Shown here in pieces: positions 26,968 through 35,209 of a DNA stretch of 64,000 bases. The stretch lies in the NCBI RefSeq assembly GCF_003390335.1, contig NZ_QUOU01000001.1, forward strand, positions 2,480,001 to 2,544,000, given 5' to 3'. Position 1 is the stretch's first letter. Each line of letters starts with the position of its first letter. The translations under genes and the position numbers were made by a program. Origin of the DNA: Thalassotalea euphylliae (GTDB lineage Bacteria > Pseudomonadota > Gammaproteobacteria > Enterobacterales > Alteromonadaceae). Below the pieces are notes generated by a model. It was not told where the DNA came from and searched no databases. It was given only the letters and a program-made list of their open reading frames with translations.

Positions 26968-27456
26968 ACACCCACAAAATCAGAATTAAATAATCTGCTA
27001 GGGCAGCTTTTTCATTTAAGATCGAGTGTGGTTCATTCTTTGGTGTTGCAGCTTTCAGTTTCCAGCAAAGTAAAATTGTGTAGGCCAAATAAGTTTTTCG
27101 CCAATCTAATCTTGTAGTTACCGCTCAATCAGGTATGGTTGCTTTCGAGTATTTAGTTTGCAGGTAAATTATGTTTCCCTGCGGTTTACGGTGCAAATTC
27201 TGACAAGGGTTCCAATCAGATTAGGGCTTATCGCTAATTCTAATTTTGGTGTGTGGCTCAAAAGGCAAGTGTTGAGTGTTGTGGGCGTGTGGGTTGTTGT
27301 ATCTTCCGCCTCTTCTACAAGCATTGGCTGTATTGTCAGGTTTAGGTGGCGTCAGAAAATTTGCATAACAAGGCAATGAATCGGACTAAAAACGCTTGGC
27401 TTAGTTCGCTGCGCTCACTAGTATAGCCAAGCGTTTTTAGCCGCTTATCGCAAGCG
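26962..27456 (+). repeat. Cassette 4: family II cassette without convincing ORF
   Basis: Begins with CACCCACAAAATC, shared with cassettes 8 and 16 but clearly diverged from them. It contains TTTTTCGCCAATC and GTGTGGCTCAAAAGG, the anchors common to all ORF-less families. The only + strand frame, 27158-27379, lacks a ribosome-binding site and is not conserved in the sister copies, so I do not call it. Confidence 0.65.
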
Positions 27457-27462
27457 TTAGCT
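27363..27462 (+). other. attC 4
   Basis: R'' GCATAAC, R' GTTAGCT, with the hairpin GCTTGGCT/AGCCAAGC. Confidence 0.9.
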
Positions 27463-27495
27463 GTTCAATCAAATCACGGAGTAGTAAATTAAAAT

Positions 27496-28101
27496 ATGGA
27501 GTCAGTTGCTCTAATAAAGACCATTGCCTTGATAGGTCTATATGCTTTACCAATATTGCTTTTAATTATTTCCTTTTTTAGTCATCGAAAGATGAAATCA
27601 TGGGAATACATCTTTTTATCAGTTTCTCTTTTAGTATGTGCATCGGTTATTCTAGTTACCGTACATAAGATGCAAATGATGTCTGATGACATAGTCGCGC
27701 AAAACTATGATTTAAAACTAAATCAGTTAGAAAAATCTAATGGCCAAATAAAGCAAAACCAAGGTGTTATAAAACGCTTAATCGAAAATGGTGAAACAGA
27801 AGAGAAAATAATTTATGAACTAGGGCCATTGAAGGAACTCCTAGATAAACAGGAAACGGAGGATTTAAGTTATTTTAAATCTTGGTTATTTGTATTTGAG
27901 GTAATTAGTGCCTTGTTTGCAATCCCCCTTTCTGTAAATTTTTTCGTTCATGGTGTTACAACCCGCCATCAAACTACCAGTGTATACGAAATACCGGTAG
28001 AAATTTATTCAAGGCTTGGGAAGCTAGAGAGCAGTGTAGCAATTTTGGCTGCTGCTAATATAGTGCTAATTATTGTAGTGATAGTTAGTATGATCAGCTA
28101 A
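27496..28101 (+). CDS. Cassette 5: membrane protein with central coiled region
   Basis: 201 aa. Two hydrophobic helices at about 8-27 and 38-55 are followed by a charged, Gln/Lys/Glu-rich segment at about 65-120 likely to form a coiled coil. Two more membrane helices follow at about 127-150 and 178-200. The family is not recognised. The cassette has one gene, and its stop overlaps the R'' box of attC 5. Confidence 0.7.
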   Translation: MESVALIKTIALIGLYALPILLLIISFFSHRKMKSWEYIFLSVSLLVCASVILVTVHKMQMMSDDIVAQNYDLKLNQLEKSNGQIKQNQGVIKRLIENGETEEKIIYELGPLKELLDKQETEDLSYFKSWLFVFEVISALFAIPLSVNFFVHGVTTRHQTTSVYEIPVEIYSRLGKLESSVAILAAANIVLIIVVIVSMIS

Positions 28102-28193
28102 CAAGCAAATGAACTGGGACATAAAATCGCGGGCTCTTTTCGCTTCGCTCAAGTTTAGCCCACAATTTTAAGCCCGTTATTTGGGCGTTAGAG
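28096..28193 (+). other. attC 5
   Basis: R'' AGCTAAC, R' GTTAGAG (last base off consensus), with the stem GCGGGCT/AGCCCAC-type. Confidence 0.88.
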
Positions 28194-28219
28194 TTACAGT
28201 GTTCAAACAAGGAGTGTGT

Positions 28220-28651
28220 ATGAAAATGATATTTAGCATTGAAGCTAGAAAACTATATGTTCAATCTTCTACTTTTTCTGGAACATATCCAGCTACTAGT
28301 GGACGGGGAGAGTGCAGAAATAATAACTCAAAATCATGTCAAAAAGCAGAGTGGCAAGGCCCAATTCCTGTTGGAAATTATATTATTAGGTCTTCTGACC
28401 TGAGTGATCCTGGAATTATAGGTGACCTTGCTCGCAATACTAGAGGTGACTGGGGCGACTGGAGAGTTAGACTTATACCCGCAACTGGGACTCAGACTTA
28501 TGGCCGTAAAGGTTTTTTCTTACATGGAGGTAGTAAATCTGGATCTGCGGGTTGTATTGATATAGGAGGAGGAATCAGTGGCTCTAGAGAAACCAACCTA
28601 ATAAAGTCAATGATTATGGCAAGCGGTACAGTGCAGTTAGAAGTTAGGTAA
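28220..28651 (+). CDS. Cassette 6, gene 1: Tlde1-like (DUF2778) L,D-transpeptidase-fold effector
   Basis: 143 aa from the ATG at 28220, which follows AAGGAGTGTGT; an in-frame TTG at 28181 lies inside attC and is rejected. WQGPIPVGNYII, then FFLHGGSKSGSAGCIDIGGG, reproduces the catalytic H-G...S-x-G-C pattern of the YkuD/L,D-transpeptidase fold in the Tlde1/DUF2778 family. Known Tlde1 proteins are type VI secretion effectors that cut or modify peptidoglycan of rival cells. There is no signal peptide, as expected for a secreted cytoplasmic effector. The next gene, 7 bp downstream in the same cassette, is a likely immunity protein. Confidence 0.82.
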   Translation: MKMIFSIEARKLYVQSSTFSGTYPATSGRGECRNNNSKSCQKAEWQGPIPVGNYIIRSSDLSDPGIIGDLARNTRGDWGDWRVRLIPATGTQTYGRKGFFLHGGSKSGSAGCIDIGGGISGSRETNLIKSMIMASGTVQLEVR

Positions 28652-28658
28652 GTCACAA

Positions 28659-29003
28659 ATGAAATCCTTCTTTTTACACCTAAGTATTGTGGTTATTTTA
28701 AGCGCCATATTGTTCACGTTTAATGTTTTTAGCTCAAATTTAAATTACGGCTATATCATTGTTTTAATTTTAAGTTTAATTGTTTTTTATCTATTTAAAT
28801 TAGGTAATATCTTTTACGTTTTAATATCGTGGTTTACAGTGCTCTCTATTGATAAATTTTTTGAGTTTTATGCCTTGCTACCAGGTAAAGCGTACGATGG
28901 ATTTATCTATATTTGCGTAAATGCATTAATTCTAAGTTTCCCATTGATTATCATAAAAATAGTTTTTTATATTTCTAAGCAAGTAACTCTAACAAGAAAA
29001 TAA
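28659..29003 (+). CDS. Cassette 6, gene 2: small membrane protein, putative immunity partner
   Basis: 114 aa with about four hydrophobic helices (residues 5-25, 29-47, 50-65, 80-105). It starts 7 bp after the Tlde1-like gene and shares its cassette, so the pair is inherited together. I do not recognise the family; an immunity role is inferred from context only. Its last codons and stop lie inside attC 6. Confidence 0.65.
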   Translation: MKSFFLHLSIVVILSAILFTFNVFSSNLNYGYIIVLILSLIVFYLFKLGNIFYVLISWFTVLSIDKFFEFYALLPGKAYDGFIYICVNALILSFPLIIIKIVFYISKQVTLTRK

Positions 29004-29083
29004 ACAGGACTTAAAACTGTGGGCTATTTTCGCTTCGCTCAAGTTTAGCCCACAGTTTTAAGCCCGTTATTTAAGCGTTATGT
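28987..29083 (+). other. attC 6
   Basis: R'' CTCTAAC, R' GTTATGT. The R'' box overlaps the end of the preceding gene. Confidence 0.85.
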
Positions 29084-29403
29084 ACCACCACAAAATCAAG
29101 GATGAAAATCAATCAAGGCAAGCACTCTTTTCTGAATTTATTCGCACGTTCATGTGTTTTTCGCCGTTAACGTTTAAAGCTTTTATCAAGAACAATTAGC
29201 GGCTCAAAATTCAGATTTAGTGTGTTGTGGTGGCGGGTAGCTGGCAGGTTGGGTTCAAATACTTTCTAAGTTTGGCTTTTAATCCAAACCTCAGTAAAGT
29301 AAGAAAAATTACATAACAAAACAATCAAACGGACGCGTAACGCTTGGCTCGCGCTCGTGCCTCGCTTAGTTTAGCCAAGCATTACTTGCCGTTTATTGCG
29401 GCG
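29078..29403 (+). repeat. Cassette 7: family I cassette
   Basis: Family I layout with complementary ends CCACCACAA and TTGTGGTGG. The micro-ORF at 29102-29170 encodes 22 residues beginning MKINQGKHSF and ending ARSCVFRR. The inner stem GCCGTTAA/ATTAGCGGC differs from copy 2 but still pairs. Confidence 0.72.
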
Positions 29404-29409
29404 TTATGC
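29311..29409 (+). other. attC 7
   Basis: R'' ACATAAC, R' GTTATGC. Confidence 0.9.
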
Positions 29410-29902
29410 CCACCCACAAAATCAGAATTTAATAATCTGCTAGTTCAGCCTTTTTTTATTTAAGATCGGGTGTGATTCATTCTTTGGTGTTGTGAGTTAT
29501 TGGGTACTAGCAAAGTAAAGTTGTGTTGGCTAAATGAGTTTTTCGCCAATCTAATCTTGTAGTTACCGCTCAATCAGGTATGGTTGCTTTCGAGTATTTA
29601 GTTTGCAGGTAAATTAGGTTTTTCCTGCTATTCAAGTTGCAAATTTTGACATTGGTTCCAAGCAGGCTAGGGTGTATCGCTAATTCTAGTATTGGCGTGT
29701 GGCTCAAAAGGCAGGCATCGAGTGTTGTGGGTGCAATAGCTGTTGTATCTTCCGCCTCTTCTACAAGCATTGGCAGTGTTGTTAGGCTTTAGTGGCCTCA
29801 GAGGGTTTGCATAACAAGGCAATGAATCGGACTTAAAACAGCTGGCTCGATTCGCTGCGCTCACAAGTATAGCCAGCTGTTTTAAGCCGCTTATCGCAAG
29901 CG
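29404..29902 (+). repeat. Cassette 8: family II cassette
   Basis: Outer arms CACCCACAA (29411-29419) and TTGTGGGTG (29725-29733) and inner arms GCCAAT (29545-29550) and ATTGGC (29691-29696) are complementary. Minus-strand frames exist here but are not supported by ribosome-binding sites. Identical to cassette 16. Confidence 0.7.
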
Positions 29903-29908
29903 TTATGT
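29809..29908 (+). other. attC 8
   Basis: R'' GCATAAC, R' GTTATGT, with the hairpin CAGCTGGCT/AGCCAGCTG. Confidence 0.9.
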
Positions 29909-30227
29909 ACCACCACAATTTCAAGGATGAATGTTAATAAATTCAAGCGCCCTTTTCTGAATTTATTCGCGCGTTCATGCGTTTTTCGCCGTTAGCATTT
30001 AGTGCTTTTTTCGAGAACAGTTTGCGGCTCAAAATTCAGATTCTGTGTGTTGTGGTGGCGAGTGGCTGGCAGGTTCAGTACGTATACTTTCTAGGTTTAG
30101 CTTTTATTCTAACTCTCCGTAAAGTAAGGTAAATTACATAACAAGCAAATTAACTGGGACTTAAAACTGCGGGCTCTTTTCGCTTCGCTCAAGTTTAGCC
30201 CACAATTTTAAGCCCGTTATTTGGGCG
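29903..30227 (+). repeat. Cassette 9: family I cassette
   Basis: The micro-ORF at 29927-29995 encodes 22 residues beginning MNVNKFKRPF and ending ARSCVFRR. Outer arms are conserved. Identical to cassette 17. Confidence 0.72.
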
Positions 30228-30233
30228 TTATGT
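30136..30233 (+). other. attC 9
   Basis: R'' ACATAAC, R' GTTATGT. Its attC is of the GCGGGCT type, unlike other family I copies, showing cassette/attC recombination. Confidence 0.9.
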
Positions 30234-30553
30234 ACCACCACAATGCCAAGGATGAAAGCTAGTCAAATCAAGCGCTTTTTTCAGAATTTATAAGCACGTT
30301 CATGTGTTTTTCGCCGATAGTATTTAGTGCTTTTTTCAAGAACAGTTTGCGGCTCAAAATTCAGGCTTTGTGTGTTGTGGTGGCAAGTAGCTGGCAGGCT
30401 GGGTTCAAATACTTTCTAAGGTTGGCTTTTAACCCAACCCAATGTAAAGTAAGAAAAATTACATAACAAAACAATCAATCGGACGCGTAACGCTTGGCTC
30501 GCGCTCGTGCCTCGCGGATTTTAGCCAAGCATTACTTGCCGTTTATTGCGGCG
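30228..30553 (+). repeat. Cassette 10: family I cassette with broken micro-ORF
   Basis: The micro-ORF at 30252-30293 stops after 13 residues (MKASQIKRFFQNL), while downstream bases still match the SCVFRR region. Outer arms CCACCACAA/TTGTGGTGG are kept. Identical to cassette 18. Confidence 0.7.
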
Positions 30554-30559
30554 TTAGGC
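30461..30559 (+). other. attC 10
   Basis: R'' ACATAAC, R' GTTAGGC. Confidence 0.9.
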
Positions 30560-30563
30560 TTTT

Positions 30564-31139
30564 ATGGAGCATATGAGTAAATTCAGCATAAAATCCAACA
30601 TTTGCCCTGATTCTTCCGAAATAACATACACCACTTTCTATGATGGTAAAAAATGCCAACATCAAGAAGTTACAGGAAAAATTGCAAAGAGAAGATTAGC
30701 TTTGGAGTACATAGTTAGAGACTTGTCTTCTTGTTTTGAATATCTACATTTACTCAAAAGCTGCCAAGAATCAGAAATAGCAAAACCTATATATGATGCC
30801 TTTGTTATTAAATATGGAAAGTGTTTTGCTTCAGGCAATGAACGTGGGCTGTCTTTAAAACCCAAAAATTATTTTCAAAATGAATCTATGTTTTATAAGA
30901 CTCACCTAAACATTATAAAAACCAGAAACAAATATGTAGCTCATTCGGATAGTAGTGTTTATGAGCAAGGAGAGGTTTATTTAGCGACTAATGGCAGCGA
31001 GTCAAAGGTTTTTATTCCTGTAATCAACTACTCTCACCCAACAGATAAATCACTTGATCGGGAAATAGAGCTTTGCAAGCACTTAACTTCAAAAGTTGTG
31101 CTTGAGATTCAAAAACTTGATAGTAAGATCAAAGCCTAA
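30564..31139 (+). CDS. Cassette 11: hypothetical protein with HEPN-like R-x5-H motif (copy B)
   Basis: 191 aa, identical in protein sequence to the gene at 26298 and carried on a cassette of the same length (674 bp). RNKYVAH is the possible HEPN-type motif. The better start may be the ATG at 30573 with GGAG upstream. Recent cassette duplication is the simplest explanation. Confidence 0.7.
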   Translation: MEHMSKFSIKSNICPDSSEITYTTFYDGKKCQHQEVTGKIAKRRLALEYIVRDLSSCFEYLHLLKSCQESEIAKPIYDAFVIKYGKCFASGNERGLSLKPKNYFQNESMFYKTHLNIIKTRNKYVAHSDSSVYEQGEVYLATNGSESKVFIPVINYSHPTDKSLDREIELCKHLTSKVVLEIQKLDSKIKA

Positions 31140-31233
31140 CAAGCGCATTAACAGGGACAAAAAACTGTTGGCTTTTGCTCCTTCGTCGCTGATTATAGCC
31201 AACAATTTTTTGCCCGTTATGCGGGCGTTAGGT
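31134..31233 (+). other. attC 11
   Basis: R'' GCCTAAC overlaps the gene stop; R' GTTAGGT. Confidence 0.9.
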
Positions 31234-31270
31234 TCACCCAAATTATCCAGCCGTGGTGCTAAGGACATAT

Positions 31271-31678
31271 ATGAATAACATTCATCTTTTTGCAGCCTTT
31301 TTCATCATTTATTTTTTATCTGGCTGTGCTGTCGGCTATGAACCTTGGGCAGAATTTCAAGACAAATTAATTGGGAAAAAAGCTTGGCGGATGGAGCCCC
31401 ATAGGTTTGAGAATGCAGGTGAGCTTATTCGTGCTGATTATTTAGTAGCAGGAGAAGGCTTTACTCACACCTCAGTCAATGAAAACGGTGACATTATTCA
31501 ACATTGGTTTGATGCTGAGGTTCTCCCAAACTTTTACAACAAAAATGAGATGCGTGGACACAAAGAATGGATCGGAAAATGTAAATTTTACCTAGTAGTA
31601 GATCCCGAAACATACGTAATAAAAAGCTGGGGCCATGATGAAGGCGGTAATCCACAAAGTTGTAGGCATTGGCCTTAG
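31271..31678 (+). CDS. Cassette 12: small lipoprotein of unknown function (copy B)
   Basis: 135 aa, identical to the protein at 25448, with lipobox FLSGC and AAGGACAT before the ATG. The whole 557-bp cassette is duplicated. Here it follows the HEPN-like cassette, whereas copy A heads the array. Confidence 0.75.
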   Translation: MNNIHLFAAFFIIYFLSGCAVGYEPWAEFQDKLIGKKAWRMEPHRFENAGELIRADYLVAGEGFTHTSVNENGDIIQHWFDAEVLPNFYNKNEMRGHKEWIGKCKFYLVVDPETYVIKSWGHDEGGNPQSCRHWP

Positions 31679-31687
31679 AGGTTATGA

Positions 31688-31790
31688 ACCTAACAAGGCC
31701 ATTATGGCAGGGACGCAAAACGCTTGGCTTGCGCTCCTTCGTCGCTGATTTTAGCCAAGCATTTGTGCGCCCCATATGGCGGCGTTATGT
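31688..31790 (+). other. attC 12
   Basis: R'' ACCTAAC, R' GTTATGT; same as attC 1. Confidence 0.9.
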
Positions 31791-32111
31791 ACCACCACAA
31801 TTTCAAGGATGAAGGTTAATCAAATCAAGCGCCCTATTCTAAATTTAATCGCACGTTCATGTGTTTTTCGCCGATTGTAATTAGCTTTATTTTCTAGAAC
31901 AATTGGCGGCTCAAAATTCAGATTCAGCGTGTTGTGGTGGTAAGTTGCTGGCAGGCTGAGTTCAAATACTTTCCGTGTTTGGCATTTAGTCGAACTCTCG
32001 GTAAAGTAAGGCAATTCTACATAACAAAACAATCAATCGGACGCGTAACGCTTGGCTCGCGCTCGTGCCTCGCTTAGTTTAGCCAAGCATTTCGCGCCGT
32101 TTATTGCGGCG
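31785..32111 (+). repeat. Cassette 13: family I cassette, mosaic
   Basis: The first ~135 bp match cassette 2 exactly, including the micro-ORF at 31809-31880 (23 residues). After GGCTCAAAATTC the sequence diverges into a different family I tail, so it looks like a recombinant. Confidence 0.72.
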
Positions 32112-32117
32112 TTATGT
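32019..32117 (+). other. attC 13
   Basis: R'' ACATAAC, R' GTTATGT. Confidence 0.9.
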
Positions 32118-32438
32118 ACCACCACAATTTCAAGGATGAATGTTAATAAATTCAAGCGCCCTTTTCTGAATTTATTCGCGCGTTCATGCGTTTTTCGCCG
32201 TTAGCATTTAGTGCTTTTTTCCAAGAACAGCTTGCGGCTCAAAATTCAGGTTTAGCGTATTGTGGTGGCCAGTTGCGGGCAGGTTCGGTACGTATACTTT
32301 CTGAGTTTGGAATTTAACCCAACCCAATGTAAAGTAAGAAAAATTACATAACAAAACAATCAAACGGACGCGTAACGCTTGGCTCGCGCTCGTGCCTCGC
32401 GGATTTTAGCCAAGCATTACTTGCCGCTTATTGCGGCG
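32112..32438 (+). repeat. Cassette 14: family I cassette, mosaic
   Basis: The 5' half, including the micro-ORF at 32136-32204, matches cassette 9, while the 3' half matches cassette 34. Outer arms are conserved. Confidence 0.72.
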
Positions 32439-32444
32439 TTATGG
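32346..32444 (+). other. attC 14
   Basis: R'' ACATAAC, R' GTTATGG. Confidence 0.88.
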
Positions 32445-32458
32445 CTCAAGGAGGATCA

Positions 32459-32920
32459 GTGAAAATATCAATCGAGAAAATCAAAGAGTCACTTGCTTCA
32501 TTTTTGACTGTATCTCTCCTATTTGCTGGTGGCTGGTATTATCTTGATCAGCAGAGACTAGCCGCATTAAAAGAGCAAGAAAACGCCATAAAACTCAATA
32601 TGGAAGCGGACTTCAAATTGCGACAATTTGAAGAGAAGTGGAAAGAGCTTGAGAAAAAAGAGAAACTATTGCAAGAACAATCAAAAGACAATGAGTTATC
32701 TATCCTAACCCTTAAATTCATTGATGAAGCGTCTAGTATCAATTTCAATCAACAATGCGCAGATGACCCTGAACATAATAGCAAAGCAATAAAAGCCAAA
32801 GCCCTTTTATCTTTAATTGAAGCGAAAGCAATTGAGTATGGGCGAGAGGATGTTTTAAATACATTTGTCAAAGATCAGCGCGCTGGTATTGGTAGGTCGA
32901 CGGCAAGATGTAAGCCCTAA
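32459..32920 (+). CDS. Cassette 15: single-pass membrane protein with coiled coil
   Basis: 153 aa from the GTG at 32459, chosen because AAGGAGGA lies at 32448-32455; the in-frame ATG at 32441 lies within the R' box and has no ribosome-binding site. One membrane helix (about 13-30) is followed by a Lys/Glu-rich coiled coil (about 35-85) and a mostly helical C-terminal part with two cysteines. The family is not recognised. The outer part is likely periplasmic. Confidence 0.68.
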   Translation: MKISIEKIKESLASFLTVSLLFAGGWYYLDQQRLAALKEQENAIKLNMEADFKLRQFEEKWKELEKKEKLLQEQSKDNELSILTLKFIDEASSINFNQQCADDPEHNSKAIKAKALLSLIEAKAIEYGREDVLNTFVKDQRAGIGRSTARCKP

Positions 32921-33014
32921 CAAGCGCATTAACAGGGACAAAAAACTGTTGGCTTTTGCTCCTTCGTCGCTGATTTTAGCCAGCAATTTTTTGCCCGTTA
33001 TGCGGGCGTTATGC
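32915..33014 (+). other. attC 15
   Basis: R'' CCCTAAC overlaps the gene stop; R' GTTATGC. Confidence 0.9.
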
Positions 33015-33507
33015 CCACCCACAAAATCAGAATTTAATAATCTGCTAGTTCAGCCTTTTTTTATTTAAGATCGGGTGTGATTCATTCTTTGGTGTTGTGA
33101 GTTATTGGGTACTAGCAAAGTAAAGTTGTGTTGGCTAAATGAGTTTTTCGCCAATCTAATCTTGTAGTTACCGCTCAATCAGGTATGGTTGCTTTCGAGT
33201 ATTTAGTTTGCAGGTAAATTAGGTTTTTCCTGCTATTCAAGTTGCAAATTTTGACATTGGTTCCAAGCAGGCTAGGGTGTATCGCTAATTCTAGTATTGG
33301 CGTGTGGCTCAAAAGGCAGGCATCGAGTGTTGTGGGTGCAATAGCTGTTGTATCTTCCGCCTCTTCTACAAGCATTGGCAGTGTTGTTAGGCTTTAGTGG
33401 CCTCAGAGGGTTTGCATAACAAGGCAATGAATCGGACTTAAAACAGCTGGCTCGATTCGCTGCGCTCACAAGTATAGCCAGCTGTTTTAAGCCGCTTATC
33501 GCAAGCG
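33009..33507 (+). repeat. Cassette 16: family II cassette
   Basis: Same as cassette 8 (29404-29902) over its whole length; first part of a three-cassette duplication. Confidence 0.75.
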
Positions 33508-33513
33508 TTATGT
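33414..33513 (+). other. attC 16
   Basis: R'' GCATAAC, R' GTTATGT. Confidence 0.9.
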
Positions 33514-33832
33514 ACCACCACAATTTCAAGGATGAATGTTAATAAATTCAAGCGCCCTTTTCTGAATTTATTCGCGCGTTCATGCGTTTTTCGCCGTTAG
33601 CATTTAGTGCTTTTTTCGAGAACAGTTTGCGGCTCAAAATTCAGATTCTGTGTGTTGTGGTGGCGAGTGGCTGGCAGGTTCAGTACGTATACTTTCTAGG
33701 TTTAGCTTTTATTCTAACTCTCCGTAAAGTAAGGTAAATTACATAACAAGCAAATTAACTGGGACTTAAAACTGCGGGCTCTTTTCGCTTCGCTCAAGTT
33801 TAGCCCACAATTTTAAGCCCGTTATTTGGGCG
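33508..33832 (+). repeat. Cassette 17: family I cassette
   Basis: Same as cassette 9; micro-ORF at 33532-33600. Part of the duplicated three-cassette block. Confidence 0.75.
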
Positions 33833-33838
33833 TTATGT
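33741..33838 (+). other. attC 17
   Basis: R'' ACATAAC, R' GTTATGT. Confidence 0.9.
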
Positions 33839-34158
33839 ACCACCACAATGCCAAGGATGAAAGCTAGTCAAATCAAGCGCTTTTTTCAGAATTTATAAGC
33901 ACGTTCATGTGTTTTTCGCCGATAGTATTTAGTGCTTTTTTCAAGAACAGTTTGCGGCTCAAAATTCAGGCTTTGTGTGTTGTGGTGGCAAGTAGCTGGC
34001 AGGCTGGGTTCAAATACTTTCTAAGGTTGGCTTTTAACCCAACCCAATGTAAAGTAAGAAAAATTACATAACAAAACAATCAATCGGACGCGTAACGCTT
34101 GGCTCGCGCTCGTGCCTCGCGGATTTTAGCCAAGCATTACTTGCCGTTTATTGCGGCG
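33833..34158 (+). repeat. Cassette 18: family I cassette with broken micro-ORF
   Basis: Same as cassette 10; truncated micro-ORF at 33857-33898. End of the duplicated block. Confidence 0.72.
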
Positions 34159-34164
34159 TTAGCT
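34066..34164 (+). other. attC 18
   Basis: R'' ACATAAC, R' GTTAGCT. Confidence 0.9.
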
Positions 34165-34186
34165 TTCTCATCAAGAATGGAGTTTT

Positions 34187-34702
34187 ATGAAAGGTTATAG
34201 ATGGACATGTAACGCCTGTAGTTTTGGTAATGACTCAAATAAAACTCATTGCACAAATTGCGGTTGCTCTTCAACGGCAGGTACTGAAGATATCGAGAAG
34301 CATAAAAACCCCGAAGGGTTTAATAAAAGAACAAAAATAGAAGAATATAAAAAACAAGTATTACCTCTTTTATTTTCTCCATGCTTTTTAGCTATATACA
34401 TGCACAACGGTAAAATTGAAATAGCCTTACTTTTATTTATATCGGTTTCTTTTCTTATAACCAAAAATTTAAAATTGTTGCAGTACATCTGCACTGATAA
34501 AAAAGCTAAAACAATGCTAGTTACTTTCTCAGGTGTTTTACTTGTATTTTTCCTAGTTAGAATTTATTTAATCCCAAACAATAGCTCGCTTGTTGGTTGG
34601 GGACTTATGTTTTATTTTATGTTTACTTTTGGATTCTTGTTTTATTTTTCAAAAGGTAAACGGTTCAGCAGGCTTTTCGAGCAGTTTTACAAAGAAAGCT
34701 AA
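34187..34702 (+). CDS. Cassette 19: membrane protein with N-terminal RanBP2-like zinc ribbon
   Basis: 171 aa; ATGGAGTTTT upstream provides a ribosome-binding site. Residues 5-24 read WTCNACSFGN...HCTNCG, a C-x2-C-x10-C-x2-C pattern as in RanBP2-type or rubredoxin-like zinc fingers. Four hydrophobic helices follow between about 55 and 160. A cytoplasmic zinc finger on a membrane anchor is inferred. The overall family is not recognised. The stop overlaps attC 19. Confidence 0.7.
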   Translation: MKGYRWTCNACSFGNDSNKTHCTNCGCSSTAGTEDIEKHKNPEGFNKRTKIEEYKKQVLPLLFSPCFLAIYMHNGKIEIALLLFISVSFLITKNLKLLQYICTDKKAKTMLVTFSGVLLVFFLVRIYLIPNNSSLVGWGLMFYFMFTFGFLFYFSKGKRFSRLFEQFYKES

Positions 34703-34800
34703 CAAGCCAATTAAGCGCGGGACTGCTAAAGCTTGGCTCAGTTCCGCTCCGCTACACAGTTTAGCCAAGCATTTATCAGCCCCTTATTGGGGCGTTATCT
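34697..34800 (+). other. attC 19
   Basis: R'' AGCTAAC, R' GTTATCT. Confidence 0.85.
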
Positions 34801-35178
34801 GCCACCACTAATTCAAGTAAAAATAGTTTGTGGTTTGGCGGTAAAACAAGAGTTTGGCTGGTGTTGTGTTTCTTTGGTTTGGTGAGTTATTCGTGCCAAT
34901 CTTGTTTCGTACTTTTTGCTAAAGCATTTTCGCCGTTTCAGTTTTATGGGCTCAAATAAACCAAAGTAAAAACGGCTCAAATTCAAGTTTGTCGGGTAGT
35001 GGTGGACGTTGTTGCGGGTTCCTTACAAACGTATTTACCATTGTTTGTTGCTGATAGTTTTGTGGTTACAGTAAACTATTCAGCTAACAAGCCAATAAAG
35101 CGGGACTGCTAACGCTTGGCTCGGTTCCGCTTCGCTACACAAGTATAGCCAAGCATTTATCAGCCCCTTATTGGGGCG
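34795..35178 (+). repeat. Cassette 20: family III cassette without ORF
   Basis: No ORF and little direct identity to families I and II. It keeps the same layout: outer arms CCACCACT (34802-34809) and AGTGGTGG (34998-35005), inner arms GCCGTTT (34932-34938) and AAACGGC (34970-34976), plus TTTTCGCC and GGCTCAAA. The changed bases are compensated, which suggests a conserved RNA fold. Confidence 0.65.
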
Positions 35179-35184
35179 TTAGGG
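35082..35184 (+). other. attC 20
   Basis: R'' AGCTAAC, R' GTTAGGG. Confidence 0.88.
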
Positions 35185-35209
35185 TTCAATCGAAGTTTGG
35201 AGTTAAGAA

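Noticed and set aside
27158..27379. 73-codon + strand ORF in cassette 4
   Set aside because: Frame is not conserved in cassettes 8 and 16 and has no start signal.
28181..28219. Upstream TTG start for the Tlde1-like protein
   Set aside because: It lies inside attC 5; the ATG at 28220 has AAGGAG and aligns with the start of the domain.
29570..29924. Minus-strand ORFs of 66 and 85 codons in family II cassettes
   Set aside because: They oppose the cassette direction, lack ribosome-binding sites, run into attC and are not kept in the diverged copy at 26962.
31820..32032. Minus-strand 70-codon ORF in cassette 13
   Set aside because: Not preserved in the other family I copies; better explained by the conserved RNA and micro-ORF on the + strand.
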